Source: Bacteroidales bacterium
GTDB lineage: Bacteria; Bacteroidota; Bacteroidia; Bacteroidales; UBA12077
Length of the DNA: 53,735 nt
Reading direction: 5' to 3'
Assembly (NCBI GenBank): GCA_030637515.1
Contig: DAOWGM010000044.1
Location: 1-53,735, forward strand
Each line of letters opens with the position of its first letter. Position 1 is the stretch's first letter. The notes under the pieces were generated by a model. That model did not search any database. It had not been told where the DNA came from and was given only the letters and a program-made list of their open reading frames with translations. Made by a program: the position numbers and the translations under genes. Shown piece after piece: positions 26,105 to 35,237 of the stretch.

Positions 26105-26671
26105 ATGACCACTAGTAAAATAAAGAGTTATTTAGATGAAGAATGGAAAGATCTTGTTTTAGATGATATGTCTGAAAAAAGTAAATACAAGATTTCAAAT
26201 TACGGAAGAATTATTAGTTATTTTTATAAACCTGAAGGCGTACTTCTTAAATTGTCTAATGTACACGGATATAAATCTATTAATTACACAGATAAAGACG
26301 GAAAATCAAAAAGTAAATACGTACATAGACTAGTGGCACAATTTTTTTTGGATGAACCGAAAGAGGGTCAAATACTTGTTCTTCATAAAGATAATCAACG
26401 ACATAATAATTATTATATAAATTTGCTGTGGGCCAGTGAAAGGGAAGGGTTTTATCATAATTTAAAGTTTAATAAAGGCTGGTTCAAAAATAAAAAATAC
26501 CGTGCCTGGTCAAAACTAACAGAATCGCAGGTTAAAATAATTAAAAAGAAATTGGCTGATCCAAACCGTAAAACTAAAATGAAAGTACTTGCTCGGCAAT
26601 TCGGCGTTTCAACCATGCAAATTTCTAGAATAAAATCAGGTGAAAACTGGGGAACAGTATCTGCCGACTAA
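26105..26671 (+). CDS. NUMOD4/HNH protein with C-terminal helix-turn-helix
   Basis: 188 residues from the ATG at 26105 (an in-frame TTG lies four codons upstream). Residues about 10-50 form a NUMOD4 motif (EEWKDLV, YKISNYGRIISYF); about 55-120 is an HNH-like segment with KYVHRLVAQFFL, LHKDNQRHNN and INLLWASERE, retaining the His and Asn positions; about 135-185 is a helix-turn-helix (KLTESQVKIIKKKLAD, VLARQFGVSTMQISRIKSG). This layout is typical of free-standing homing-type endonucleases of phages and bacteria. Here it is not within an intron or intein and no repeats flank it, so it may be a solitary selfish gene or a DNA-binding protein adopted by the host. Confidence 0.8.
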   Translation: MTTSKIKSYLDEEWKDLVLDDMSEKSKYKISNYGRIISYFYKPEGVLLKLSNVHGYKSINYTDKDGKSKSKYVHRLVAQFFLDEPKEGQILVLHKDNQRHNNYYINLLWASEREGFYHNLKFNKGWFKNKKYRAWSKLTESQVKIIKKKLADPNRKTKMKVLARQFGVSTMQISRIKSGENWGTVSAD

Positions 26672-26749
26672 TTGTATTATATCTTATTTTTTTATAACTT
26701 GTTTCTTCATTAATAAATAAGCCTAATATTAACTTTAAAATTTTGTCAA

Positions 26750-27313
26750 ATGAAGAAACTATTATTACTAACTGTATTTTTATCATTAACTGCAGTTTAT
26801 ACTGTTAAATCACAAGGCTTTCAGGCCCCAGCCGATGGTAAAGCTGTTGTTTATTTCACAAGAGTAACTGTATATGGTAAACCAACATCTTTTGAATTTT
26901 TCCATCAGGATCAATATATTGGTGTTTTTAAGGGAAGTCAATATATGCGATATGAATGCGATCCTGGAACTCAACTATTTTGGGCATCATCTGAAAATAA
27001 GGAATTTATTACTGCAGAGTTAGAAGCAGGAAAAACCTATATTGTAATGGTTGATGTTATAATGGGTGTTATGAAAGCGCATGTTGGTTTAACTCCAATA
27101 AGTGCTAATAATATGGAGAAGTTTGAACGAGCAAAAGGTCTTATTTTAAAGAAAGAACCTACAGTGACTCCTGAAGAAAAAATTGCAAAAATGAATAAAA
27201 AACTGGCAAAATTTATTACGCAGAAGTTGGAAATGTACGAATCAACTTGGAAGAATGAAAAAAACTTTAAGCATCTGTCAGCCGATATGGCAATACCAGA
27301 CGATCAGCTTTAA
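26750..27313 (+). CDS. DUF2846-type secreted protein
   Basis: 187 residues. A signal peptide (to about KSQGF) precedes a DUF2846-like beta-sandwich (about 25-120): PADGKAVVYFTRV, QYIGVFKGSQYMRYECDPG, ITAELEAGKTYIVMVDV. The C-terminal third is helical and lysine-rich (EEKIAKMNKKLAKFITQKLE). Function is unknown; the family is envelope-located. It is convergent with the FISUMP gene, sharing the terminator at 27324-27351. Confidence 0.75.
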   Translation: MKKLLLLTVFLSLTAVYTVKSQGFQAPADGKAVVYFTRVTVYGKPTSFEFFHQDQYIGVFKGSQYMRYECDPGTQLFWASSENKEFITAELEAGKTYIVMVDVIMGVMKAHVGLTPISANNMEKFERAKGLILKKEPTVTPEEKIAKMNKKLAKFITQKLEMYESTWKNEKNFKHLSADMAIPDDQL

Positions 27314-27323
27314 TACTCAATAA

Positions 27324-27351
27324 AAAACCCCGAAACTAATTTCGGGGTTTT
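27324..27351. terminator. Bidirectional terminator
   Basis: A perfect 12-bp stem (AAAACCCCGAAA / TTTCGGGGTTTT) with a CTAA loop and T runs on both strands separates two convergent genes. Confidence 0.92.
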
Positions 27352-27370
27352 CTTTTTCTCATAGTTTCAG

Positions 27371-29191
27371 TTATTTTATGCAACGTACATAGTAAAAATC
27401 TTTCTTCTTAGCTTTTTCGTTTAATTCAACTTTCCCTGTAGAATCAATATAGTAAAAACCAGCTTTGTCGCCATCTTGAAACAGATAATTTGCAGTAAAA
27501 ATTTCCGTTTTGGTATCTTCATTATAAATAACTTCTCCACCCAGTAGTAAATTAAAACCTGTTCCTCCAAATGGATAAAGTATTTTAATATTATTAGCTG
27601 CTTTGTTTACTAAAATATATTTCCATTCTGCTGAAGTTGGAAGTCTCCAACCATCTGGACATCCAGAACTGGCAATTTCAATATTATACATTCGACCAAA
27701 TAAATCGCAGTCTGTTCTTATATTGTTTCTACATGTACTGTTTTCAACTGTATAGAAATTTAAATTATCAGACATCCATGTTGTATTATTAATTTCAACA
27801 AAACCGTATTCCTTTTTATCTCTATTATCAGTATAAACGCCTGTCTTTAAGGTTGCTTTTTCCTTAATAAAATCCTCTTGATCTAACACGCAACGTACCT
27901 TAGCTTTTTCATTTGTCTGTTTTTCATCCCATTTTAATTCTCCATTTTTATTTGATGGAAAAGCTATTAACTTTTTGCTTTCTCTTTTATCTTTCTTATT
28001 AACCCAATAAGTATTGTAAGTATAATAACCTGTATTCATCCAATAATCATTGTCGGTTAGGTTCATACCCCAAATTCCCGATGTACTAAGTCTTTCGCTA
28101 AGAATTATATTTCGTTCTTCTGTTTTAACCGATGGTTTTATTTTATTAAATAATTTATCCCATTCTTCTTTTTCTGGTAATCGCCAACCAGCGGGACATA
28201 CTTTTTCTGCTTCTTTATATACATAGCTTCCGGTGTTATCTTTCTTTAACCATATTGCATCGGCAATATAAACCCAGTCAAGTTCTTCTCCTGTAAATGG
28301 GTGATTTGTTTCTCCAGTAATTGGATTTTCTTTAAACTGAAGTTCAGCAGTAGCTGTAATAGAAGCAAGATAAGAAGCACTTTGAACACAACGTACACTC
28401 AACTGCTCTGTTTTATTTCTGAGCTCTTTACTAATTTTCTTTTCATTAAGTCGTATTACACGTGCAAGGTATTTATCAGAATAGCCTGTGTAAAGCATTT
28501 TATTCTCAGAACTGGTCCAGAAAGCAAGAGCTTTTTGATTTGGATATAAGTTTGCTTTATAGCTACATTCTTTAATAACAAATCCTGTATTAGCGAGTTT
28601 TTCTAAATTTATTTCACGTAATCCGTGTTCTTTTACTTTGTCCTTATTAACTCCAAATTCAATTTCAAGAGCCATCCATTCTTCATCAGTAGCCAGGTGC
28701 CAATTATCAGGGCAAGCATTACGAGCCGCTGAATTCGAAAATAAACCTCCACATTCTCCATCTGTTTTATTGGCTTTTAAGTTTTGTGCCATCCATTTAT
28801 TTTCACCAAAACGATTCCATGTATATAAATAGCCTGTTTTACCTTTTACATTTCCTGTGCTATTATTATCAATGGTAAAGTATTCAGCTTTAACTTTTAT
28901 ATAAACTTTATCAGTTAAATTCTCTAAGTGATCGAGCCAAAGTACAACTTTCTTCGATTGCCCAGCAGTAATACTATCACCAACATCACCATATGCTTTT
29001 TCAACAATTTCCCATGTTTTATTATCTGAAGAATAATAAACGCTTACATTAAAATTGGTTTCAATAGTTCCATTAATGTCGTATTGTACAATAATTTCAC
29101 CGCCATTTTGAGTAATAGCAGTATTTTCTATTTTTTGTGCACTTGCATAAAGTATAGAAAAACAGAACAATAATGTTGTAAAAATTTTCAT
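27371..29191 (-). CDS. FISUMP-domain secreted protein with three modules
   Basis: 606 residues from the ATG at 29189-29191; an upstream in-frame ATG would add 15 residues before an otherwise perfect signal peptide (MKIFTTLLFCFSILYASAQ), so the shorter start is preferred. A short beta domain (about 20-115) is followed by three modules of the Fibrobacter succinogenes major paralogous type, each with a CPxxW[RH]L/A...EEW core: ACPDNWHLATDEEW, VCPAGWRLPEKEEW and GCPDGWRLPTSAEW. Each ends in a VRCV/VRCI strand. These proteins are cell-surface or secreted and of unknown role, probably with a C-type-lectin-like fold. The gene stands alone and has a shared terminator. Confidence 0.82.
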   Translation of the reverse strand: MKIFTTLLFCFSILYASAQKIENTAITQNGGEIIVQYDINGTIETNFNVSVYYSSDNKTWEIVEKAYGDVGDSITAGQSKKVVLWLDHLENLTDKVYIKVKAEYFTIDNNSTGNVKGKTGYLYTWNRFGENKWMAQNLKANKTDGECGGLFSNSAARNACPDNWHLATDEEWMALEIEFGVNKDKVKEHGLREINLEKLANTGFVIKECSYKANLYPNQKALAFWTSSENKMLYTGYSDKYLARVIRLNEKKISKELRNKTEQLSVRCVQSASYLASITATAELQFKENPITGETNHPFTGEELDWVYIADAIWLKKDNTGSYVYKEAEKVCPAGWRLPEKEEWDKLFNKIKPSVKTEERNIILSERLSTSGIWGMNLTDNDYWMNTGYYTYNTYWVNKKDKRESKKLIAFPSNKNGELKWDEKQTNEKAKVRCVLDQEDFIKEKATLKTGVYTDNRDKKEYGFVEINNTTWMSDNLNFYTVENSTCRNNIRTDCDLFGRMYNIEIASSGCPDGWRLPTSAEWKYILVNKAANNIKILYPFGGTGFNLLLGGEVIYNEDTKTEIFTANYLFQDGDKAGFYYIDSTGKVELNEKAKKKDFYYVRCIK

Positions 29192-29454
29192 AATATTTGT
29201 TTTATAGTTTTTATTAAGGAAATATAAATATATCATATAGTGCGAATAAATACAAAAAAGATGAAGCTTATAAGTTTTTTATTTAAATTAGTATATTGAT
29301 AATAATACTTCGAAACAATGACTGAATTAAAGGAGTGTATCGTTAACTTTATGAACCGCTTTACCGGCTTATAATTTATCTAATTTCAAATCACATTGCT
29401 TTTTTTAAACATAATCCAATGATTATGTAAGTATTAATTCAAATATTTTTTATA

Positions 29455-30588
29455 ATGAAAAAAATTATCATACTTGGCGCTGGCATGGTTGGAAAAGCTA
29501 TGGCTATAGATTTATCAAAAAAATATAAAGTAAAATCAGTTGATATAGATAAGGAATCCTTAGATTTTTTATCTGCAAATTATGAGATAGAATCAGAACT
29601 TGTTGATGTAACAAACGAAAAAGCTCTTTCAGAAGCAATAAAGGATTTTGATCTTGTTATTTCTGCTGTACCAGGCTTTTTGGGTTTGCAAACCATTAAA
29701 AATGTAATTAAAAATAAGAAGGATTTAGTTGATATTTCATTTTTGCCTGAAGGTGTATTGGACCTCGATAAAATGGCAAAGGAACATGGTGTTACTGTTA
29801 TAATGGATTGTGGAGTTGCTCCAGGAATGCCCAATATTATTGCAGGATATTACAATGAGAAAATGAAAATTGAGAATTTTGAGTATATGGTTGGAGGATT
29901 GCCTAAAATCCGCACATTCCCTTTTGAATATAAAGCACCGTTTTCACCTTGTGATGTAATTGAGGAATATACGCGACCTGCAAGATTTGTTGAAAATAGC
30001 AAGATAGTAATAAAACCTGCTATGAGTGATTTAGAGTTAATTGATTTTAATAGAGCTGGAACTCTTGAAGCTTTTAATTCTGATGGTTTACGTTCATTAA
30101 TTTATACCTTGAATAATATTCCAAATATGAAGGAGAAAACTTTGCGCTTTCCTGGGCATATTAATATGATTCAGGCATTTAAAGCTGCTGGCTTCTTTGA
30201 GAATGATCCTATTAAAGTAAAGGGAACTGAGATTGTACCTTTTGATGTTACTTCAGAAATATTATTTAAAGCATGGAAACTAAACCCTGAAGACCGTGAA
30301 TTTACTATTATGCGAATAATTGTTCAGGGTGAAGAAAATGGTATTAAGAAAGAAATAGTATATGATTTGTTTGATGAATATGATCCCATAGAAAAATTAT
30401 CATCAATGGCTCGCACAACAGGTTTTACAGCGACTGCTGCTTCGGATATGATTTTAAGTAATGTATTTAATGAAAAAGGAATATTTCCTCCAGAATTGGT
30501 AGGAAAGAACCACGAGTGTTTTGAATATATCCTTGATTATTTAAAAGAACGTAATATAAATTATGTAAGATCTGAAAAGTTATTATAA
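29455..30588 (+). CDS. Saccharopine dehydrogenase family oxidoreductase
   Basis: 377 residues. The NAD(P)-binding Rossmann motif GAGMVGKA is at about 8-15, with an acidic residue at the end of strand 2 (VDIDKES) suggesting NAD preference. GVAPGMPNIIAGYY and the C-terminal catalytic domain (about 125-365) fit the saccharopine dehydrogenase/reductase family. The reaction is probably a lysine/2-oxoglutarate or related imino-acid conversion, but substrates differ within the family. The gene is single, with a terminator at 30607. The frame is intact and length normal. Confidence 0.85.
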   Translation: MKKIIILGAGMVGKAMAIDLSKKYKVKSVDIDKESLDFLSANYEIESELVDVTNEKALSEAIKDFDLVISAVPGFLGLQTIKNVIKNKKDLVDISFLPEGVLDLDKMAKEHGVTVIMDCGVAPGMPNIIAGYYNEKMKIENFEYMVGGLPKIRTFPFEYKAPFSPCDVIEEYTRPARFVENSKIVIKPAMSDLELIDFNRAGTLEAFNSDGLRSLIYTLNNIPNMKEKTLRFPGHINMIQAFKAAGFFENDPIKVKGTEIVPFDVTSEILFKAWKLNPEDREFTIMRIIVQGEENGIKKEIVYDLFDEYDPIEKLSSMARTTGFTATAASDMILSNVFNEKGIFPPELVGKNHECFEYILDYLKERNINYVRSEKLL

Positions 30589-30606
30589 ATCTACTTTGAT
30601 ATTATG

Positions 30607-30648
30607 AAAAGACTGTTAAAGCATTGCTTTTTTCAGTCTTTTCGTTTT
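30607..30648 (+). terminator. Probable terminator
   Basis: A 9-bp stem (AAAAGACTG / CAGTCTTTT) encloses an 18-base loop and is followed by a T-rich stretch. Confidence 0.65.
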
Positions 30649-30672
30649 TAAAATGTAAAATGCTTTGTGATT

Positions 30673-30703
30673 ATTGCGATTTTCAGTAATATTATTAACT
30701 TTA
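30673..30703 (+). promoter_or_regulatory. Possible promoter for histidine kinase gene
   Basis: TTG (30673-30675), 20 bases, TAACTTTA (30696-30703). One mismatch to TAnnTTTG. It lies 35 bases before the GTG start at 30738. Confidence 0.4.
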
Positions 30704-30737
30704 AGTCTAATTTGTATTTATCTGAGGATCAATAGTC

Positions 30738-32726
30738 GTGTTAAATTTTTTTATTTTACTAATAAGTATACTCTTATTTCAAATTCCGGCAAACTCACAA
30801 AATAAACCGGATAGCTTGTTTGCCCGAACAAAGCTGGATTTTTATATCCTTGAAAGCGAAATATCTGAAGGTAAATATATTGAAAGTGAAATTCACGAAA
30901 ATGGTTTTTCTAAATACGATAATAAAGAAATCCCAAATACCCGAGCTCAAAATGATAGAATGATAACATTGAGATCTGATATTTATATCGATAGTATATA
31001 TTTAGATCAGAAGCTTTATTTGGTTGTAATGCCAGTAAATACTCCTTGTAATATATATATCAATGGAGAATTATTATTTGTTCAAGGAGATTATAAGGAT
31101 GGTTATACTAGCAGGATGCATTATTCAGAAAATGTTTTTTTACCTCCAAACATGCTTCGTTTCAATAAAGTAAATCAAATTGCTTTTCAATTATATCCTA
31201 AGGAAGGAGAAAGTCATCCATTAAATAAACCATTTATAGCTAATGCTCGGGAAGCTTCGAATTACGTTTTTTACAGAAACTTTTTTGGTCCCAAATTGAT
31301 TCTATCTACATCATTTTGCGGTTTAATTTTCTTCATTTTTTTCTTATTCACGTATATTAGTCGAAGAGAGTATAATAAACCACAGTATTTGTATTTTGCT
31401 TTAATGAACCTATTTTTAATTTTTAGTTGGTTCAATAATATATTTACTTATGATTATACAAATACTTTTGTAGTTGAGTTAATTTCCAGGCTTGGCTTTC
31501 AGTTTTCTATGATAGTTGGTTTGTTTTTCTTATTTGATTACACGAATGTATTTAAAAACAGAAATTATTTTAGAATAGGAGTGTTTGCTATTTATGTGCC
31601 TGCAATTGTGATGCTTTCTATTCAAAGTAATTTGACCGATTTAATTCATGTAAATAATTTATATCCAATTTACATATTACTTCTTGGAAATATATCTTTT
31701 GTGATAATTACATCATTATATTTCTTAAAAGAAAAAAGTTCTAAATCATTTATATTATTTTTTGTTTATTTAATAAATTTTCTTGCTGGAATGTACGATA
31801 GCTATTATTTTGTAGTTCTAAAAATAAAACCAAATATTTTATTGACTCCAAATAGTGTTTTCATAATAAATTTAACAATATTTTTTGTTTTACTTATTGA
31901 CCACTCAAAAATTTATCATTTAGCTATAAAATCATCGAAACAATTACAAGAGTTAAATGATAACCTTGAGTTATTAGTTGAAGAAAGAACTCAAAAAACA
32001 ATTGAATATGCTGGCAAACTTGAAGAAGCAAATAACACAAAAGATAAATTCTTTTCAATTATTGCGCATGACTTAAAAAATCCTTTTAATACTTTAATAG
32101 GCTATTCTGATTTATTAAAATCAGAGTTTAGAGAATACGGTCAGAATGAAATACATCAACATTTAAGCACAATTCATGAAACTTCGGTTAAAGGATATAA
32201 TCTTCTGGAAAATTTGTTAAAATGGTCGCAGACACAAACAGATAAAATTGTTTTTGAACCTGTAAAAATAAATTTGCACGAAATTATTCAAACCTGTGTT
32301 GACGATATTGAGCATCAAAGCCAATTTAAGGATATAGAAGTTCATAATGATGTACCAGCAAGTTATCACATTGTTGCAGATGAAAATCTGCTAAAAACAA
32401 TTTTGCGTAATTTAATTAGCAACGCTGTAAAATATACACATAGAAACGGCTACATTACAATAGCTTCAGCAAAAGATGATGTGTCATTTGAGATTTCCGT
32501 TAAAGATTCTGGAATAGGAATGTCAGAAAAAGAATTGCAAAATTTATTTAAAATTGATAAAATATTTTCAAAGCCCGGAACTGAAAAGGAAAAGGGTAGT
32601 GGTTTAGGATTGGTTCTGTGTAAAGAGTTTGTCGAAAAACATGGTGGTAAAATTTGGGTTGAAAGTGATTTAGAAACAGGAAGTGTTTTTAAATTTACGA
32701 TTCCTAAAATTATTAAGATGAATTAA
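30738..32726 (+). CDS. 7TMR-DISM-like sensor histidine kinase
   Basis: 662 residues from a GTG start directly before a signal peptide (LNFFILLISILLF...NSQ). An extracytoplasmic beta-rich domain (about 25-175) is followed by seven hydrophobic helices (about 185-395), a coiled coil (SSKQLQELNDNLELLVEERT), then HisKA with H444 in IIAHDLKNP and an ATPase domain with NLISNAVKYT, DSGIGM and GSGLGLVL. This is the 7TMR-DISM type with an extracellular sensor (DISMED2-like). No response regulator is adjacent, so it is an orphan kinase. It likely senses an extracellular ligand, possibly a carbohydrate. Confidence 0.85.
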   Translation: MLNFFILLISILLFQIPANSQNKPDSLFARTKLDFYILESEISEGKYIESEIHENGFSKYDNKEIPNTRAQNDRMITLRSDIYIDSIYLDQKLYLVVMPVNTPCNIYINGELLFVQGDYKDGYTSRMHYSENVFLPPNMLRFNKVNQIAFQLYPKEGESHPLNKPFIANAREASNYVFYRNFFGPKLILSTSFCGLIFFIFFLFTYISRREYNKPQYLYFALMNLFLIFSWFNNIFTYDYTNTFVVELISRLGFQFSMIVGLFFLFDYTNVFKNRNYFRIGVFAIYVPAIVMLSIQSNLTDLIHVNNLYPIYILLLGNISFVIITSLYFLKEKSSKSFILFFVYLINFLAGMYDSYYFVVLKIKPNILLTPNSVFIINLTIFFVLLIDHSKIYHLAIKSSKQLQELNDNLELLVEERTQKTIEYAGKLEEANNTKDKFFSIIAHDLKNPFNTLIGYSDLLKSEFREYGQNEIHQHLSTIHETSVKGYNLLENLLKWSQTQTDKIVFEPVKINLHEIIQTCVDDIEHQSQFKDIEVHNDVPASYHIVADENLLKTILRNLISNAVKYTHRNGYITIASAKDDVSFEISVKDSGIGMSEKELQNLFKIDKIFSKPGTEKEKGSGLGLVLCKEFVEKHGGKIWVESDLETGSVFKFTIPKIIKMN

Positions 32727-32781
32727 TTTCTCCTTTCTGGTATAATCCTGTAAGCTTTTTTGTCATTTTATACTATTAAAC

Positions 32782-32812
32782 TTTGATAGTCTTCAGGAAT
32801 CATATATTTTCG
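32782..32812 (+). promoter_or_regulatory. Promoter for abgT-like gene
   Basis: TTTG (32782-32785), 19 bases, TATTTTCG (32805-32812), one mismatch to TAnnTTTG. The ATG at 32846 lies 34 bases downstream. Confidence 0.55.
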
Positions 32813-32845
32813 AAATCTTAAATTTTATATAAATACTAAAGTATT

Positions 32846-34354
32846 ATGAAGCGAAGTCCGATAGCTATATTTTTAAATGGAGTTGAGAAAGTTGGAAATG
32901 CCTTACCACATCCGGCAACATTGTTTGGAATTTTTGCATTATTAGTTCTGTTATTTTCGGCACTTTTTGCTTTTATGGGCTCATCTGCTGTTCATCCTGG
33001 AACAGGCGAAGTTTTTGAAGCAGTAAATTTATTATCGCGTGATGGTGTTCATATGATTCTTACGCTAATGGTAAAGAACTTTACGAATTTTGCACCACTT
33101 GGAATTGTTATCGTAGCAATGTTAGGTATTGGTTTGGCAGAAAATTCGGGATTGATTGCTGTTTTAATTCGTAGTCTTGTTATTTATTCTCCAGAAAAGT
33201 ATTTAACATTTATTATTGTTTTAGCTGGAATTTTATCGAATCTTGCTTCTAGCGTTGGATACGTGCTATTAGTTCCTTTAGCGGGTACTATTTTTATAGC
33301 TGTTGGTAGGAATCCAATTGCAGGTATGGCTGCAGCTTTCGCTGGAGTTTCAGGTGGATATTCAGCAAATTTGGTTTTAGGTACTATTGATCCTCTATTA
33401 GCTGGATTATCGCAGGAAGCAGCACGTTTGGTTGATCCAGAGTATTTGGTAAATCCAACGGCAAATTACTTCTTTATGGTTGCATCAACTTTTCTAATTG
33501 CAGTATTAGGAACATGGGTGACAGAAAAAATAGTTATTCCAAGATTAGGACCTTACAAAAATGAAAATATTGAAAAAGAAGAAATTTCTCGCTTGTCTAA
33601 AATAGAAAAGAAAGGAATAAAAAGAGCTTCATTATTATTTTTAGGTTTTATTGTTGTACTATTAATAGGATTAATTCCTTCTAATGGAATATTGCGAGGT
33701 ACTGATGGTTCTTTTCTTAAATCCCCTGTATTAAAAGGTGTTGTGGCTATATTATTTTTGGTAGCTGGATTAATGGGATTAGTTTATGGTTCCGTAGTAG
33801 GCAAGTATAAAAATGATTCAGATGTAATGAAAGGTATGTCAGAATCTATGAAAACACTTGCTGCTTATATAGTATTGGTATTTTTCGCAGCTCAATTTGT
33901 TGAGTATTTTAACTGGAGTAATCTGGGTATAATAATGGCAATAAATGGTGCAAGTTTTATACAAAGTTTAAATTTAGGGCTAATCCCGCTAATGATTATG
34001 TTTGCTATTTTTGCGGGCTCAATTAATCTTGTTATGGGCAGTGCATCAGCTAAATGGGCACTATTAGCTCCTATATTTATACCCATGTTTATGTTCTTGG
34101 GTTATACACCAGAGTTAACACAAGTGGTATATAGAATAGGGGATAGTGTTACAAATATTATATCACCCATGATGAGTTTCTTTGCACTTATTATTGTTTA
34201 TTTCCAGAAATATGATGCTAAATCGGGAATTGGAACACTTGTAGCTACAATGCTTCCGTATTCTATTGTCTTTTTTATTGGTTGGGTTATATTATTAGTA
34301 ATATGGCTTTTAACTGGATTGCCATTAGGGCCAGGAGCTGCAATACATCTATAA
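32846..34354 (+). CDS. AbgT family transporter
   Basis: 502 residues with about 9-11 membrane segments. Its N terminus (FLNGVEKVGNALPHPATLFG) is the clear AbgT signature, as are NFAPLGIVIVAMLGIGLAE, AGVSGGYSANLVLGTIDPLL and AGSINLVMGSASAKWALLAP. AbgT proteins import p-aminobenzoyl-glutamate, or act as drug (sulfonamide) exporters in some species. Which role applies here cannot be told from sequence; no folate-hydrolysis genes (AbgA/AbgB) are adjacent. It is followed after 41 bases by the hemolysin III gene on the same strand. Confidence 0.9.
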   Translation: MKRSPIAIFLNGVEKVGNALPHPATLFGIFALLVLLFSALFAFMGSSAVHPGTGEVFEAVNLLSRDGVHMILTLMVKNFTNFAPLGIVIVAMLGIGLAENSGLIAVLIRSLVIYSPEKYLTFIIVLAGILSNLASSVGYVLLVPLAGTIFIAVGRNPIAGMAAAFAGVSGGYSANLVLGTIDPLLAGLSQEAARLVDPEYLVNPTANYFFMVASTFLIAVLGTWVTEKIVIPRLGPYKNENIEKEEISRLSKIEKKGIKRASLLFLGFIVVLLIGLIPSNGILRGTDGSFLKSPVLKGVVAILFLVAGLMGLVYGSVVGKYKNDSDVMKGMSESMKTLAAYIVLVFFAAQFVEYFNWSNLGIIMAINGASFIQSLNLGLIPLMIMFAIFAGSINLVMGSASAKWALLAPIFIPMFMFLGYTPELTQVVYRIGDSVTNIISPMMSFFALIIVYFQKYDAKSGIGTLVATMLPYSIVFFIGWVILLVIWLLTGLPLGPGAAIHL

Positions 34355-34395
34355 TGATTCTTTTATAAGGTTTAAAATCAATTATATAATATCAA

Positions 34396-35049
34396 ATGTC
34401 GGTAAATAATCGTTTTACAAAAGGAGAGGAGATCGCTCATTCTGTATCACATGGATTAGGAGCAATATTTGCAATCGTTGCTTTAGTTTTAATGGCTGTA
34501 TTTTCTGCACGTTATGGAACTGCATGGCATATCGTTAGTTTTGTTATTTATGGCTCATTTCTGGTATTGTTGTATTTGTCATCCACTTTGAATCATTCAC
34601 TACCTTTTGGAACAAAAGCCAAGGATTTCTTTCATAATTTCGATCAAATTGCAATTTTCCTGTTTATTGCAGCTACATATACACCAATTTCATTGGTTGT
34701 TATTAGAAGCGATTGGGGTTGGGTTATGTTTGGAATAGAATGGGGATTTGCCTTAACTGGTGTTATCTTAAAAGTCTTAATTCCAAATAAGTTTGAAAAA
34801 GGAGTAAACATATTTTATGTAATTGCTTATTTGGTAATGGGTTATCTTTTTGTAATGTTTCTTATTCCTTTATATAAACATATGCATCCAATGGGCATAG
34901 GTTTTATTTTTATTGGTGGTGCTTGTTACACTTTTGGTGTACTGTTTTTCAAAATGGAAAAGGTAAAGTTTAGCCATTTAATTTGGCATTTATTAGTTAT
35001 TGCAGGAAGTGTTTGCCACTGGGTTGGTATTTTTAAATATACTTTGTAA
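34396..35049 (+). CDS. Hemolysin III family (PAQR-like) membrane protein
   Basis: 217 residues, seven helices. Conserved family motifs are KGEEIAHSVSHGLGAI at the N terminus, AATYTPISL, and HLIWHLLVIAGSVCHW at the C terminus, whose Ser, Asp and His residues form the proposed zinc site. YqfA/hemolysin III proteins are part of the PAQR group and may be hydrolases. Its last ~45 bases are repeated in diverged form at 38293-38337, beyond a large inserted gene, suggesting that this gene was once directly followed by the DUF2459 gene. Confidence 0.9.
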   Translation: MSVNNRFTKGEEIAHSVSHGLGAIFAIVALVLMAVFSARYGTAWHIVSFVIYGSFLVLLYLSSTLNHSLPFGTKAKDFFHNFDQIAIFLFIAATYTPISLVVIRSDWGWVMFGIEWGFALTGVILKVLIPNKFEKGVNIFYVIAYLVMGYLFVMFLIPLYKHMHPMGIGFIFIGGACYTFGVLFFKMEKVKFSHLIWHLLVIAGSVCHWVGIFKYTL

Positions 35050-35055
35050 AGAAAG
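35007..35055 (+). repeat. 3' end of hemolysin III gene, intact copy of repeat
   Basis: AAGTGTTTGCCACTGGGTTG and the following bases match 38293-38337 with only a few differences. This copy carries the functional stop codon. Confidence 0.8.
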
Positions 35056-35192
35056 CTTAGTAAGCTAATTGCATTACTTAAAATAATAATTTCCGAAACT
35101 TGAAAAAGAAACCTGCAAGTTTAAATTTCTGACATTTTAATTATTTTTTGTTTAAATTATTAAAAAATAGATATTTATCATATAAATATATA

Positions 35193-35200
35193 TATTTTTG
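35193..35200 (+). promoter_or_regulatory. Possible -7 element TATTTTTG
   Basis: Exact match to TAnnTTTG, 38 bases before the ATG at 35238. There is no upstream TTTG at the right distance. Confidence 0.4.
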
Positions 35201-35237
35201 CGCACTTGATTTAACATTCTAATTTATTAATCCAATT

